Assembly (NCBI GenBank): GCA_023548195.1
Contig: JAJHZJ010000399.1
Span: 8,313,100-8,377,099, forward strand
DNA: 64,000 nucleotides
DNA from: Bettongia penicillata ogilbyi
Lineage: Eukaryota > Chordata > Mammalia > Diprotodontia > Potoroidae
Direction of reading: 5' to 3'
A program made the position numbers and the translations under genes. A model generated the notes under the pieces. The model saw only the letters and a program-made list of their open reading frames with translations, had not been told where the DNA came from and searched no databases. This document shows positions 31,361 through 43,094 of the stretch, in pieces (the stretch's first letter is position 1; the number at the start of each line of letters is the position of its first letter).

Positions 31361-32850
31361 AGGTGAGAAGATTCTGGGAAGATGGTGAAGTAGGTCAGAA
31401 AATTCTAAGCTTTCAAGATTTTCCTTCATAAAAGAGATGAAATAGCACCTCTGGGCAAACATAGAGCAGTAAAAATAAATAAGTGTAGGGGCAAAAAAAT
31501 ACTCCTTCTGGGACAATTGGAGATATGAAGAAAAATCCCAGAAGAGGTTGGTCCCTGTGTAAATGCCTTCAGGTTAGGACTGCTTAAACAACAAGGGGCA
31601 AGCCCTAGGATTTGTTGTGTTGGGAGACTGCCTTAGCCCTAGTCACAGGAACAAAAACTCTGGGACAGTGAGGGGATTTGAGCATCTGAGCTGGGGAAGA
31701 TGGAGGGTATGAAAAAAATGAACATTTAATGAATTATCAGTATTTCAGGACTTTGTTTAAAAAAACAAACAAATAAACCTGAACTTAATGGAAGATTTGA
31801 CATACAAGAGCCAAGAGAAATATAAGGTAGATAGATACCAGAAACTAACTACAAGGGATTTAGTAAGGACAGACTGTTTATCTTTTATATATGTAAAATG
31901 CTTATCTAAGATTATTATTAGTAACTGGATTGTTCATAAGAAAGATGGGAGTAGCTCTGAATATGATATGACTTTAAATAATAAAACTATTTAGGAACGA
32001 CTCAAAAAGAATAATTATTTTATACAAATGAGGTTCAAAAGGAAGGAATGACATAGAAGAATTAGATGTGGGGGAGGAAGGCTGGTAGTTCTGGAAACCT
32101 ACTTTCATAAGGAATGGTTTCAAGAGTGAGCAATACATATATATCTAGAAGAGTATAGAAGTCTTCTAAATTCAGAATGAAATAAAATGCTAAAGGGATA
32201 GGGAAGGAGAGAGGGAAAGGGAGGGATCTCTAGAGGGAAATGGGAGGGAATAAGTCAACAGGAGCTACAGAAGGGTGTTTAAATTTATGGGAATGGGAGC
32301 ATAAGAGGGGGATCTTTGGGGTCGGGTGATAGGTTAAGTAATAAGAGGGCAAGGTAGCAGGTAGAAGTAAGGTAGAGGAATCAGGAGTGATAGGAAATAA
32401 AAGATACATGCAAACATATGAACATAGATCAGGAGTAGAATTTGTTAGGGGAAGTATATATCCATATAAGTATGTATGTATGTATGTATGCATGAATGTG
32501 TGCATATATCTATATATAAATATACCCACACTTGATGGGGAGGATGAGGGAACAGGGGAAAAAAGGAAACTTACAAGAAGTAAAGAAAAGATGAACAGTT
32601 TTTAAACAATGCATAGTATTTATTATGGGTTTGTATTATATTATGTAATAGAAAGCCTATTATATATATAGGCTTTCTTGAAATGGAAATTTATTTCTCT
32701 ATATTTTGAATCCTCTCATGGTCTTATGCACACATGACAGCTTTTTTTCTGTTCTTACTTTGTATTTGTTTCAGTATTTAAGTTTGTGTTTCTTTTTCTT
32801 TTCTCCATTGTATATTTAAGTTTTAGCATTTAAGTCTAAAGAAAAAAAGA
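31361..32850 (+). mobile_element. L1 derivative with 5' and 3' UTR but no ORFs
   Basis: It opens with AAGATTCTGGGAAGATGGTG, resembling the AAGATGGCGGAG start of the L1s here, followed by ~400 bp of 5'-UTR-like sequence. At ~31777 it jumps to the last residues of ORF1 (PELNGRFDIQEPREI then stop) and continues through ~1 kb of spacer/3' UTR to an A-rich end near 32845. ORF1 is almost entirely missing and ORF2 is absent. Diverged copies of the SINE sequence AAAA-TCCCAAATGAG / AAAATTCTAAACAGG flank it and may be an old target-site duplication. Confidence 0.65.
32650..32678. repeat. Perfect 11-bp inverted repeat, 7-nt loop
   Basis: Arms AGAAAGCCTAT and ATAGGCTTTCT flank TATATAT. It lies in the 3'-UTR-like part of the L1 derivative. 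Confidence 0.9.
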
Positions 32851-32904
32851 AAATTCTAAACAGGATCACAAAGAGTCAGTCATGATTGACTAACAAGTAC
32901 TATA

Positions 32905-35470
32905 TAAACTGTTCTCCTGGTTCTGCTCATTTTACTCTTTATCAATTCATATGTCTTCCCAGATTTCTCTGAAATCATCCCTTTAGTCTTTTCTTACAAC
33001 ACAATATTTCAGCATAATTTATACTATAAATTGTTTCAGTCATTCTTCAGTTAATGGACATAACGTTTTATTTTCAATTCTTTCCTACAAAGAAAGTTGC
33101 TAGAAATACTTTTGTACATTTTGTCCTCTTTTATCTTCTCTACCCCTTGTTGTAAAAGGTATTTTCTTCTTTGCTCCTCTAATTTGCGATGTGACCTTTT
33201 ATATCTAGGTCATGGTTTCCTTTGAGCTTCTTGTGGTACATGAGGTGAGATTTTAGTTTAACCCTAAACTCTGCCAGACAGCTTTTCGGTTTTTGTGACT
33301 TGTTGTTGAATGATTTGTATGTTATATATCTAATCTATACCACTGATCAGCTTTTCTATTTTTAACCACCCCCAAACAGGTTTTTGTATTAATTAATTTG
33401 TTTTCAGTGTTCTACGATCACTTCCATAGATCTTAGATTTTCTCCCCCTCCCTCCCTCCTTCTTCCCTCCTCTTTTCCTTTTCCCTCCCTGAGACAGTGT
33501 GCAATCTTATATAGATTCTACATATACATTCTTACTAAATATATTTTCACCTTAGTCATGGTGCGTGGAAGAATTAAAATGAATGGGAGAAACCATGAGA
33601 AAAACCAAAACAAAACAAAACACATGAAAAATAGTCTGCTTCATTCTGCAATCCAGTGCCTTAGTTCTTTCTCTGGATGTGGATGGCATTTTGCCTCAAG
33701 AGTTCATTTGAAATTTTTTAGGTCCTCACATTGTTGTGAAGGGCTAAGTCTACTAGAAAAACTCCTCCCACACTGTGGTTGTTACTATGTACCAAGTTCT
33801 CCTGGTTCTACTCCTTTCACTCAGCATCGGTTCTTTTAAGTCCTTCCAGGCCTCTCTGAAGTCTTCCTGTTCATCCTTTCTTATAGCACAATAGTATTCC
33901 ATTACATTCATATACCATAATTTGTTCAGCCATTCCTAAACAGTTTTGATGATTTGAGATTTTATACTACTATCCCACCCCTTCCTCTCCACTTTAATAC
34001 CTTGAAAATAATTCACATTATTTGCCATGAGATTCTTGATCTTTTGTTCCAGATGAATTCTGTTAATATTTTTTCTAACTCTTAAAGGGATTCCTTTAAT
34101 AGGTTGATTGGAATGACACTCAATGAGTAAATCAATTTAAATAACCTTGTCTTTTTATTTTGTAATACACAATATCTCTCCATTGATTTGGGTCTGTATT
34201 TCTATAAAAAGTGTTTTGAATTTTTGTTCATGTAGTTTCTGTGCATATTTTGGAAGATAGACTCCTAAATATTTTATATATTCTGTAATTATTTTTAATT
34301 GAATTTCTCTTTCTATCTCTCTGCTGAGTTTTGTTGCTAATACATTGAAAGGCTTACAATTTGTGCAGACTTATTTCCTGAAACTCTAGTCTGCTAAAGT
34401 TATTGTTATAATTAATTTTTAGATAATGCTCTACATAGCTCTAAATAGACTATCATATCATCAGTAAAAGTTATAATTTTATTTCTTCTGTAGCTATGCT
34501 GATTTTCTCAATTGCTTTTTCTTATTGCTATAGGTAGCATTTCTAGCACTATTATCAAATAATAGTGGTGGTAATGGATATACTGCTTTACTCCTGATTT
34601 TATTTTTGAGATCTCTAGTTTATTTCCATTGTTTTTAATATTCACACCTTATTTTTGATAAATGCTGTTCAAGTCCATGTATTCTCACAGTTTGTAATGC
34701 TTGAACAGAAATGTGTGTTTTATTTTGTCAATAACTTTTTCTGAATTTCTTAACATAATTAGATGATTTGATTTTTCTTAAATATACATAGTCAATTATT
34801 GTGTTTATAGTTTTACTAACACTGAACCAAACTTGCATTCCTAGTGTAAATTCTACTTGGTATTAATGTTCTATCTTTTGAGATATTGCTATAGACTCTT
34901 TGCTACTCTCATTTAAATTATTTTGTTGTTGTTATTATTACATAGAGATATTGCTCTATGTGCTTCTTTCTAGTTTTATCTCTCCCTGGTTTAGGTATCA
35001 AGACCATATTTTTTTTCCCATGTTAGAATGTGAATATACCATCATCACGTTGTCCACTCCAATTGCTCCAACTGTATTTGAGTTTGTATTTCAAAGAATC
35101 TTGATTAAGAAAATCAAAGAATTTTCATCATCATTTTCATTTCATTGAGAATATTTGCATGGCCTCAAATTCATTAGAGTCAGTTTTTTCCCCCCATTGG
35201 ATAAAACATGGCTTTATCAGATAAATTTTTCATGGTTATAAGACTTTATCTTTTATGTTTTGGAAAAATGTATTCCATGCTCACCTCTCTTTTATCATTG
35301 TAGTGGCTGATTTTTGTGTTAACCTAATTGTAGCTCCTTGATATTTGATTCTTTCACTTTGGTTGCTTCTGAGAGTTTTCATTTATGCAGTTTCATTCAG
35401 AACATAGCCAGTGTAGGTTTTCTGTTTTCACTTTACCCTCTGATTCTGATAGAACCAGGTTCTTTTCATC
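32905..35470 (-). mobile_element. Old L1, degraded, interrupted
   Basis: On the minus strand: 33945-35150 carries the ORF2 RT region, with an FTDDM-like version of the L1 FADD active-site box near 34455-34470. 35160-35470 resembles the ORF1 C-terminal end (the 43200-43400 equivalent). 32905-33375 carries the ORF2 C-terminal and 3' side. A younger L1 3' end (33376-33940) separates them. Stops and frameshifts are numerous. Confidence 0.7.
33376..33940 (-). mobile_element. Younger L1 3' end nested in older L1
   Basis: It matches the 3' UTR and ORF2 end of the copy at 10050-10600: the CCTCCCTCCC block, GATTCTACATATACATTC, the CTCAGCATCG block and ATACCATAATTTGTTCAGCC. Flanking text AAACAGG-TTTTTG (33374) and AAACAG-TTTTG (33938) suggests a diverged target-site duplication. 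Confidence 0.75.
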
Positions 35471-35481
35471 CATTTTCTTTC

Positions 35482-35624
35482 TTTTTTTTTTTCTTTTTAG
35501 AGGCAGTCAGGATTAAGTGGCTTGCATCAGGGTTACACAACTAGCAAGTATCTAAGACTAGTTTTGAATTCAGGTCCTCCTGACCCCAGAGCAGTGCACC
35601 CAGTCCACCGAACCACCTAGCTGG
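35482..35624 (-). mobile_element. SINE fragment with T-tract tail
   Basis: A T-rich tract (35482-35499) precedes AGGCAGTCAGGATTAAGTGG, CAGGGTTACACAACTAGC, TTTGAATTCAGGTCCTCCTG and CGAACCACCTAGCTGG, the reverse complement of the usual SINE head. It lies within or beside L1 sequence. Confidence 0.75.
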
Positions 35625-35639
35625 AATATAGAATTCTAG

Positions 35640-37078
35640 GGACATAATTTTCAGGTCATGTAATTATTCTGGATTTTTTCCCTTTTTTCTTTTTTCTTTT
35701 TCAGTTTTGGTTTTTTTCTAAACTATTTTTTTAATTTTGAGTTTCAGATTCTCTCCCTTCTTCCAATTCCTCCCCAATCCATCAAGAAGGCAAGCAATGA
35801 GGTATCAATTATAAAAATGAAATAATGCAAAACATATATGCATATTAGCTATATTTTTAAAAGCAAAAAGAATAAAGTGAAAAGATTACACTTCACTTTG
35901 CACTCAGAGTTCTGTCTCTCTGGAGGTGGACAGCATTTTCCATCACAAGTCCTTCGGAATTATTTCATATCATTGTATTGAACAAAGTAACTATATCTTT
36001 CAAAGTTGATCAATGTTATGATATTGTTGTTAATATTCTCCTGGTTCTGTTCACTTCACTCTGCCTTAATCCATATAGGTCTTCCAAGGTTTTTGTGAAA
36101 ACATCCCCCTAATCATTTCTTAAAGTACAAAACTATTTCATGACACTCATATGCCACAACTTGTTCAGCCATTCTCCAATTGATGAGTATCCCCTCAATT
36201 TCCAGTTTTGTCACCATAAAAAGAACTGCTATAAATATTTTTGTATATGTTGTCCTTTTTGCTTTTTAAAAATCTCTTTGGGATACTGGCCTAATAGTAC
36301 TATTGCTAGGTAAAAGGGTATGTACAGTTTTATAAACTTTTGGGCATAATTCCAAATTGTTCTCCAGAATGGTTCGATTAGTTCACAACGCCACCAACAG
36401 TGCATTAGTGTCACTATTTTTCCACCCCTATCCAGTATTTGTGGTTTTCCTTTTCTGTCATGTTCTGCTAATCTTGTCAGGTGTGAGGCGGTACTTCAGA
36501 GTTGTCTTAATGTGTATTTTTCTAATCAATAATGATATAGAGCATTTTTCATAGGACTATAGATAGCTTTGGTTTCTTCTTCTGAAAACTGCTTGTTCCT
36601 ATCCTTTGACCAGTTATCAATTGAGAAAATACTTTTATTTTTATAAATTTGACTCAGTGTTGTATATATTTGAGAAATTAGGTCTTTATCAAAGAAATTT
36701 GCTATAAAAATTATTTCCCATTTTCTTCCTTTCCTTCAAATTTTTGATGCATTGGTTGTGTTTGTACAAAACCTTTTTAATTTTATATAGTCCAAATTAT
36801 CTATTTCACTTCTTATGATACTTTCTATTTCTTATTTAGTCATAAACTCTTCTCTTACCTATATATCTGATACATTTTATGTCTAAATCATGTACCCATT
36901 TTGACCTTCTCTTGGTATACAGTGTGAGGTGTTGGTCTATACCTAGTTTCTGCCACACTGCTTTCCAGTTGCCCCAGTAATTTTTGTCAAATAGTGAGTA
37001 TTTGCCCCCAGAAACTGAGATCTTTGGGTTTATCAAACTGATTACTATGGACATTTACTACTATGTACTGTATCAGGT
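35640..37078 (-). mobile_element. 5'-truncated L1 3' end
   Basis: Minus strand: 3' UTR at about 35700-35900, the ORF2 C-terminal region with HCWWRCELIEPFW (36330-36400, part of the CX3CX7HX4C motif area), up to the KPKDLSF block near 37015-37035. It overlaps in L1 coordinates with the start of the L1 at 39413, so the two are different insertions. Frame broken. Confidence 0.8.
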
Positions 37079-39412
37079 GTGTTCAGGACAGATTAGGACC
37101 TCTAGTGTGAGGGTTGCTGAGCCCTTTTCAGGGCTGCTTTCCAATTTTAGTGTTCACTTGATCTGCCAAACTCTCACCTGTAACTCCAAAAAGCTGTAGC
37201 ATGCACAGCAACCACACCCCAGTAAACAGTTTTGGCAGACAGGCTAAACCAAATAGATTGAGGAGTCTCAAACCCATCAGTGAGTTAAGGAGGTACCCAC
37301 CCCAAACATGTGAAGACTTCCCCTGGTGGAGTGGGTAGATTTGTTCCAGTACCCATGATGGCAGATGAAACAGGTGCTATGGAGTGCTTAGAGTTTTGTT
37401 AGACATCAAAGATGCCAAGTTCATCCACTGCATCTCAAGCCATCAGCAATTGTCTTGATTCTTCCCTAATACTGGAATGTGATGACTCTGGAAGAGAGCA
37501 TAAGGCTGACATCATGCAACTCTGCCTCACGTAAATCCAACTTACACACAAATCAAAAGATATCACTCTTACCATTTTTACCTATCACAAAGTCCTGTGG
37601 CAACAGGCAAGTGACAAACAAATAGTGCAAATACAATGCAAGTTGTGGTCACAATCCTGCATACAGGTGGCCCAGAACATAGGGTCATTTTCTCATTGGA
37701 AGCAGCAGTGAGTTTCAGCAGCTCCTTGAGTGTCTGAGCAGCCTTTTAAAGATCACACTACTCACCTCCTGGTATGAGGAAGGTGCTAGAAAAAGTGCCC
37801 TAAAAATTGCTTGATTACCATGGCAGGTTGCACCTGTGTTTGAAACACAAAAAATTGTACAAAAACTTCTGCAAAGATGATTTCATTCACCATCAGTACC
37901 TGGAATATGCACACACTTACAGACAACATAATTTCCAATAGACCAGAAAAATGAACATCTCTTGCAGTTGGTATCACATCTGAGTAGTAGCCCTGAGTGA
38001 AACAAGGCTGTCAAATGATGGCCATCTTACTGAAGAGCTGGATATGTGTTGGTTTTTTTTTCTGGAGTGTCTACAGTGAAACACCATGAAGCTGGTATAG
38101 ATTTTGCAGTCAAAACTAATCTATTCAACAATCTTGTATGCCTACCAAAAGGAATGAATGACAGATTCATGACAATATGATTTCAGGAAAACACCATGCC
38201 ACCATCATCAGTGCCTATGTTTCCATGGCAAACCCTAATGAGGTCAAAGAAAAATTTTATGAAGACTCTTATCATCAATGTGCTAAAAGAGGACAAGTTT
38301 ATACTTCTGGGAGACTTTAATGCTACAGTAGGCTCAGACTATCAGACATGACAGGGAGTCCTTGGGAGGACATGGAGTTGAAAACAGCAACAATAATGGT
38401 CACGTACTACTGAAGATTTGTGCAGTTCATGACCTCCTCATCACCGACACTGTCTTCTTATTACCAAATACAACAAAATTTCAAGGATGCACCCTTGCAG
38501 CAAACATTGGCATTTAATAGATTATATGACTGTAAGGACAAGAGACAAACAGGATGTGGGAGTAATGAAAGCATTGTGTGGTGCAGAGTGCTGGACTGAT
38601 GACAGACTTATGATCTCCAAGCTAAATATTCGCATTCAACAGAAGTGGGATCCTCAAGGCAAAATGACTACCAGAAGAAATAACGTCAACAGATTGGAGG
38701 CTTCTCTGAGTGGAAACAATTTGTTGCTAACTTGGAGGATAAGTTGAGCCAAAAACACAGTTGAAAACAGTGGAGCATAAAGGGAGTAGGCAGCTTTCAG
38801 AGATTTGCTGTACAGCATGCATTTGCTTATTTGGATCAGAACATTTTGTAAAAATCAAAACTGGTTTGATGAAAATGATGGAGAAATTCAAAAGCTGCTA
38901 AATGAAAAATGAGAACTCCACAGGTTTACTAGCAGGATAGTTCATCCATCTCTAAAAAGGCAGCATTTAATTACATTAGAAGTAAAGTACAACTGAAGTT
39001 TAAAGAGATGCAGGATTCTTGACTCAGTTTTATGCTGATAATAAGTCAAAGCATTCTTATGATGCCCTGAAGACTATTTATGGGCCAAAGATCTGTGGTG
39101 TATCTCAACTTCTGGGTCCTAATGGAGCCACACATCATAAGGACATGATCCTAGAGACATGGACTAAACAATTCCATAGTATTTTCAACAGACCATCATC
39201 AATGAATACTGAAGCCACTGACTATTTATCTCAGGTTGAAGTCAATCCCTCCCTAGCTGAAGTTCCAGCTGGAGAAAAGGTTATGAATGCCATTAGGCTC
39301 TTTTGGTGTGGCAAAACATCTGGTGCTGATTCTATTCCATTTGAGATTTATAAGGTGTGGGTGTGTGAGTGTGGGTGTGGAGCTGTCCTTTGCTTATACA
39401 AAAGCTGACTGA
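37079..39412 (+). mobile_element. RTE-clade LINE, 3'-truncated
   Basis: The first ~490 bp match the non-autonomous repeats at 27437 and 47375. From about 37990 the sequence reads as RTE endonuclease and the start of the RT domain. It stops in the N-terminal RT region at ~39412, where minus-strand L1 sequence begins. The 3' half of the RT and the RTE 3' end are absent. Clade assignment rests on protein motifs (see the pseudogene entry). Confidence 0.8.
38040..39412 (+). pseudogene. RTE LINE endonuclease/RT ORF, broken
   Basis: The parent protein nicks target DNA with an APE-type endonuclease and copies its RNA with an RT. Visible endonuclease pieces, in shifting frames: the LLGDFNATVGSD block near 38310 (GDFN motif kept), then HWHLIDYMTVRTRDKQDV (from about 38505) and CGAECWTDDRLMISKL. 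In the last block the catalytic SDH/TDH-type histidine is read as Asp (TDD), which by family knowledge would disable nicking. A linker follows at 39019-39240, with FYADNKSKHSYDALKTIYG. The RT start TSGADSIPFEIYK lies near 39318-39356, and PLLIQKLTE comes after a GT-rich expansion at 39352-39380. Multiple stops. Confidence 0.75.
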
Positions 39413-42400
39413 AACAAGGCCTTCATTAGAGACATTGGTTATAACAATTTTTTCCCATCTTTTTGTTTCTCTTCTAATCTTGGTTGCATTGGCTTGGTTT
39501 GTGCAAAATATTTTCAATTTATCCTAATCAAAATCATCCATTTTCATTTCATAATGTTTGGTCATAAATTCTTCCATTTTTCATAATCTGACAGCTAGAC
39601 TATCCCTTGCTCTCCTAGTTTGCTTATAATATAAGCCCATATGTCTAAATCATGTACCCATTTTGATTTATCTTGGTGTAGGGTGTAAGACATTGGTCTA
39701 TTTCCAGTTTCTGACATATTCTTTTCCAGTTTTCCCAGCAGTTTTACTTAAATATGAGTTCTTATACCAGAAGCTGGAGTCTTTGGATTTATCAAATAGT
39801 AGAGTACTATAGTAATTGGCTATTATGTCTTGCCTACCTAACCTATGTCACTGATCCACCATTGTATTTCTTAACCAGTACCAGGTAGTTTTGATATTGC
39901 TACTTTATAATACAATTTAAGATCTAGTACAGCTACGGTACCTTCCCTTGCATTTCTTTTCATTAGTTTCCTTAATATTCTGGACCTTTTCTTCTTCCAG
40001 ATGAATTTTGTTATTATTTTTTTCTAGTTCTATAAAATACTTTTTTAGTAGTTTGATTGATATGGCACTTAACAAGTAATTTAATTTAGGTAGAATTGTC
40101 ATTTTTATTATGAGTAGCTCATGTTACCCTGATATTTATTTTTCCAATTATCTAGATCTGACTTTGTGTGAAAAGTGTTTTGTAACTGTGTTCATGTAGT
40201 TTGTGGGTTGGTCTTGGCAGGTAGACTCCCAAATATTTTATAATGTCTACAGTAACTTTAAATGGAATTTCTCTTTCTATGTCTTGCTGTTGGATTTTGT
40301 TAGTAATATATAGAAATGCCAATGATTTATGTGGATTTATTTTGTATCTTGCAACTTTACCAAAGTTGTTTATTATTTCAAGTAGTTTTTTTACTCGGCT
40401 GTCTAGGATTCTCTAAACATACCATCATATCATCTGAAAAGAGTGATAGCTTTGTTTCTTCTTTGCCTATTCTAATTATTTCAATTTCTTTTCCTTCTCT
40501 TATTGGTATAACTAACATTTCTAGTACAATATTGAATAACAGTGGTGATAATGGACATTATTGTTTCACCTCCAATCTTACTGGAAATGCTTCTAGTTTA
40601 TCCACATCACATATAATGCTTGCGGATGATTTTAGATAGATACTGTCATTTTAAGAAAGCCTCCATTTATCCCTATTTGTCTAGTATTTTTAATAGGAAT
40701 GCGTACTATATTTTGTCAAAAGTTTTTTCTGTATCTATTGAGAAAATCATATGATTTCTGTTAGTTTTGTTGTTAATATGGTCAATTATGCTGATAATTT
40801 TCTTAATATTGAATCAGCCCTGTATTTCTGGTATAAATCCTATCAGGTCACAGAGCATTACTCTCATGATAATTTACAGTAATCTCTTTGGTGATATTTT
40901 ATGTAAAATATTTGCATCTATATTCTAATGAATTAGATAATTCTCTTTCTCCTTTTGACTTTTCCCAATTTAGACATTAAAGATAATTTTCTTTCTCCTT
41001 TTGACTTTTCCCAATTTAGACATTAGGACCATATTTGCATCATAAAAAGAATTTTGGTAGGACTCTTTCTTTGCCTATTTTCCCAAATAATTTATATAAG
41101 GTTGGAACTAATTGCTCTTTAAATGTTTTATAAAATTCACTTGTAAATCCATCTGGCCCTGGAAATTTTTTCTTAGGGAGTTCATTGATGGCTTGTTCAA
41201 TTTATTTTTCTGAAATGGGGTTATTTACATATTTTATTTTCTCTTCTATTAATTGGGGAAATTTGTGTTTTTGTAAATATTCATCCATTTCACCAAGATT
41301 ATCAAATTTATTGGCATACAGTTGAGCAAAATAGCTCCTAATTATTGTATTGATTTCCTCTTTCTTGGTGATGAATTCATCCTTTTCATTTTTCATACTG
41401 TTAATTTTGTTTTCTTTTTTAAATCAACTTAACTGGAGGTTTATCCATTTTATTGGTTTATTCATAAAACTAGATCTCAGTTTTATTTATTAGTTCCAAA
41501 GTGGTCTTAAAAATCAATTTAATTAATCTTTCCTTTGGTTTTCAGAATTTCTTATTTGGTATTTGATTGGGGTTTTTTAGTTTGTTCATATTCTAGCTTT
41601 TTTAGCTGCTTGCCCAATTCATTGTTCTCCTCTTTCTCTGTTTTATTCATGTAAGCATTTGGAGATACAAAACTTCCCCTAATAACCGGCATCCCATAAG
41701 TTTTGATATGTTGTCTCACTTTGTTTTTCTCTTGAAGCTATTGACTGTTTCTATGATTTGTTATTTGACCAATTCATTCTTCAGGATTAAATTATTTAGT
41801 TTCCTATTAATTTTACACTATCTTTCCATGGTCCTTCATTACATGTAATTTTTATTGTATTATGATCTGAAAAGGATGCATTTAATATTTCTGCCTTTCT
41901 GTATTGGATTGTGAGCTTTTTATGCCCTAATGCATGGTTAATTTTTGTGTAGGTGCCATGTGCTACCAAGAAAATATATATATTCTCCAGAGGTTAACCA
42001 TTTCTAACTTTTCTAAAATTCTATTTATCTGTTTATTCATTTCTTTTTTGTTTATTTTTTGGCTAGCTTTATCTAGTTCTGAGAGAGGGAGGTTGAGGTC
42101 TCCCACTGGTATATCTTTGTCATCTATTTCTTCTGCTTCTCCTCTAAGAATGTGGATGCTATACCAACTTGGTAGATATATGTTTAGTAATAATATTACT
42201 TCATTGTCTATAGTACCTTTTAGCAGGATATAGCTTCCTTCCTTATCTCTTTTAATTCGATCTAATTTTGCTTTTTCTTTGTCTGAGATCAGGATTGCTA
42301 AATCTGCTTTTTTTTTTTTACTTCAGGTGAAGCATAATATATTCTGTTCCAGCCTTTTACCTTTACTCTGTGCGTATCTGATGCATTTCTTGAAAACAAC

Positions 42401-42450
42401 ATATTGTAGGATTCTGGGTTTTAATCCACTCTCCTACTCATTTCCATTTT
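39413..42450 (-). pseudogene. L1 ORF2, degraded and 3'-truncated
   Basis: N-terminal endonuclease text appears at 42440-42280 (WIKTQNPTICC, then ADLAILISD after an A-run). The RT core is at about 41200-40200. Its active-site box reads FSDDM near 40425-40440, with Ser in place of the Ala of FADD. After that come DLKLYYK-like text near 39910 and the KPKDSS-type block near 39780. Frameshifts and stops throughout, including a 46-bp tandem duplication at 40935-41025. Confidence 0.75.
40935..41025. repeat. 46-bp tandem duplication
   Basis: 40935-40979 and 40981-41025 match at 44 of 45 positions (one C/T change). The duplication lies inside L1 ORF2 and would shift its frame. Confidence 0.95.
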
Positions 42451-43094
42451 ATTGGAAAGTTCATCCTACTCACATTCACAGTTATAATTACTATCTGTGT
42501 CTTTCTCTCCATCCTATTTTTCCTCCATTTATGCTTTTTTCTCTCCTTTCTCCCTTTCCCTCCTCACTAGAGTTTTGCTTTTGACCACCATCTCCTTCAA
42601 TCTGCCCTCCCTTCTATCAACTCCCTTCCTTTACTTCCTCTTTCCCCTTACTCCTTTTTCCCTCCATTTCATCCACCCTCTGCATTTTCTTTCCCCTTTT
42701 TCCTCCTACTTCCTATAGAGTAAATTAGATTTCTACAATTAACTGATCATGTTGTTCCCTCTTTGAGTCAAATCTAATGAGAGAAAAGTTCAAACAATGC
42801 TCATCTCCTTCCCTTCTTTCCCTCTACTGTAATAGGTCTTTGTGCCTCTTTATGTGATGTAATTTACCCTTTTCTTTTTCCTCCTTTCCTCTTCTACCAG
42901 TATCTTAATTTGATTTTTTATCATCACATCAAAGTCATACCCTCTGTCTGTGTATAACCCTTATGAATGTCATAATAAAGATACAGTTCTCAAGAGTTAC
43001 AAGTATTATCTTCCCATGTAGGGATGCAAACAGTTTGCCCTTGTTAGTAACATGTGCTTTTTTCTTTCCTGTTTACTTTTTTATGCCTCTCTTG

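Larger units (their letters stand above)
31165..32900 (+). mobile_element. SINE split by an L1 derivative
   Basis: The left part (31165-31360) has the head and core: AGCAGCTAGCTGAACCTGAA, GTGACCCTGGGCAAATCATT, and the tail start GAAGGAAATGGCAAACAACT. The right part (32851-32900) resumes with AGGATCACAAAGAGTCAGTC and ATGATTGACTAAC, the remaining tail. The gap is filled by the L1 derivative at 31361-32850. Confidence 0.8.

Noticed and set aside
32641..32690. Hairpin at 32650-32678 as an RNA gene or terminator
   Set aside because: A single short AT-looped palindrome in L1-derived sequence, with no T-run context or conservation. Recorded only as a repeat.
37079..37560. Retroviral LTR
   Set aside because: No TG...CA ends, no paired copy flanking internal genes, and no gag/pol/env. 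The same sequence recurs as the 5' end of the RTE and its derivatives.
39019..39408. 129-codon plus-strand frame as a cellular gene
   Set aside because: The residues match the RTE linker and RT start (ending TSGADSIPFEIYK), so it is a LINE fragment.
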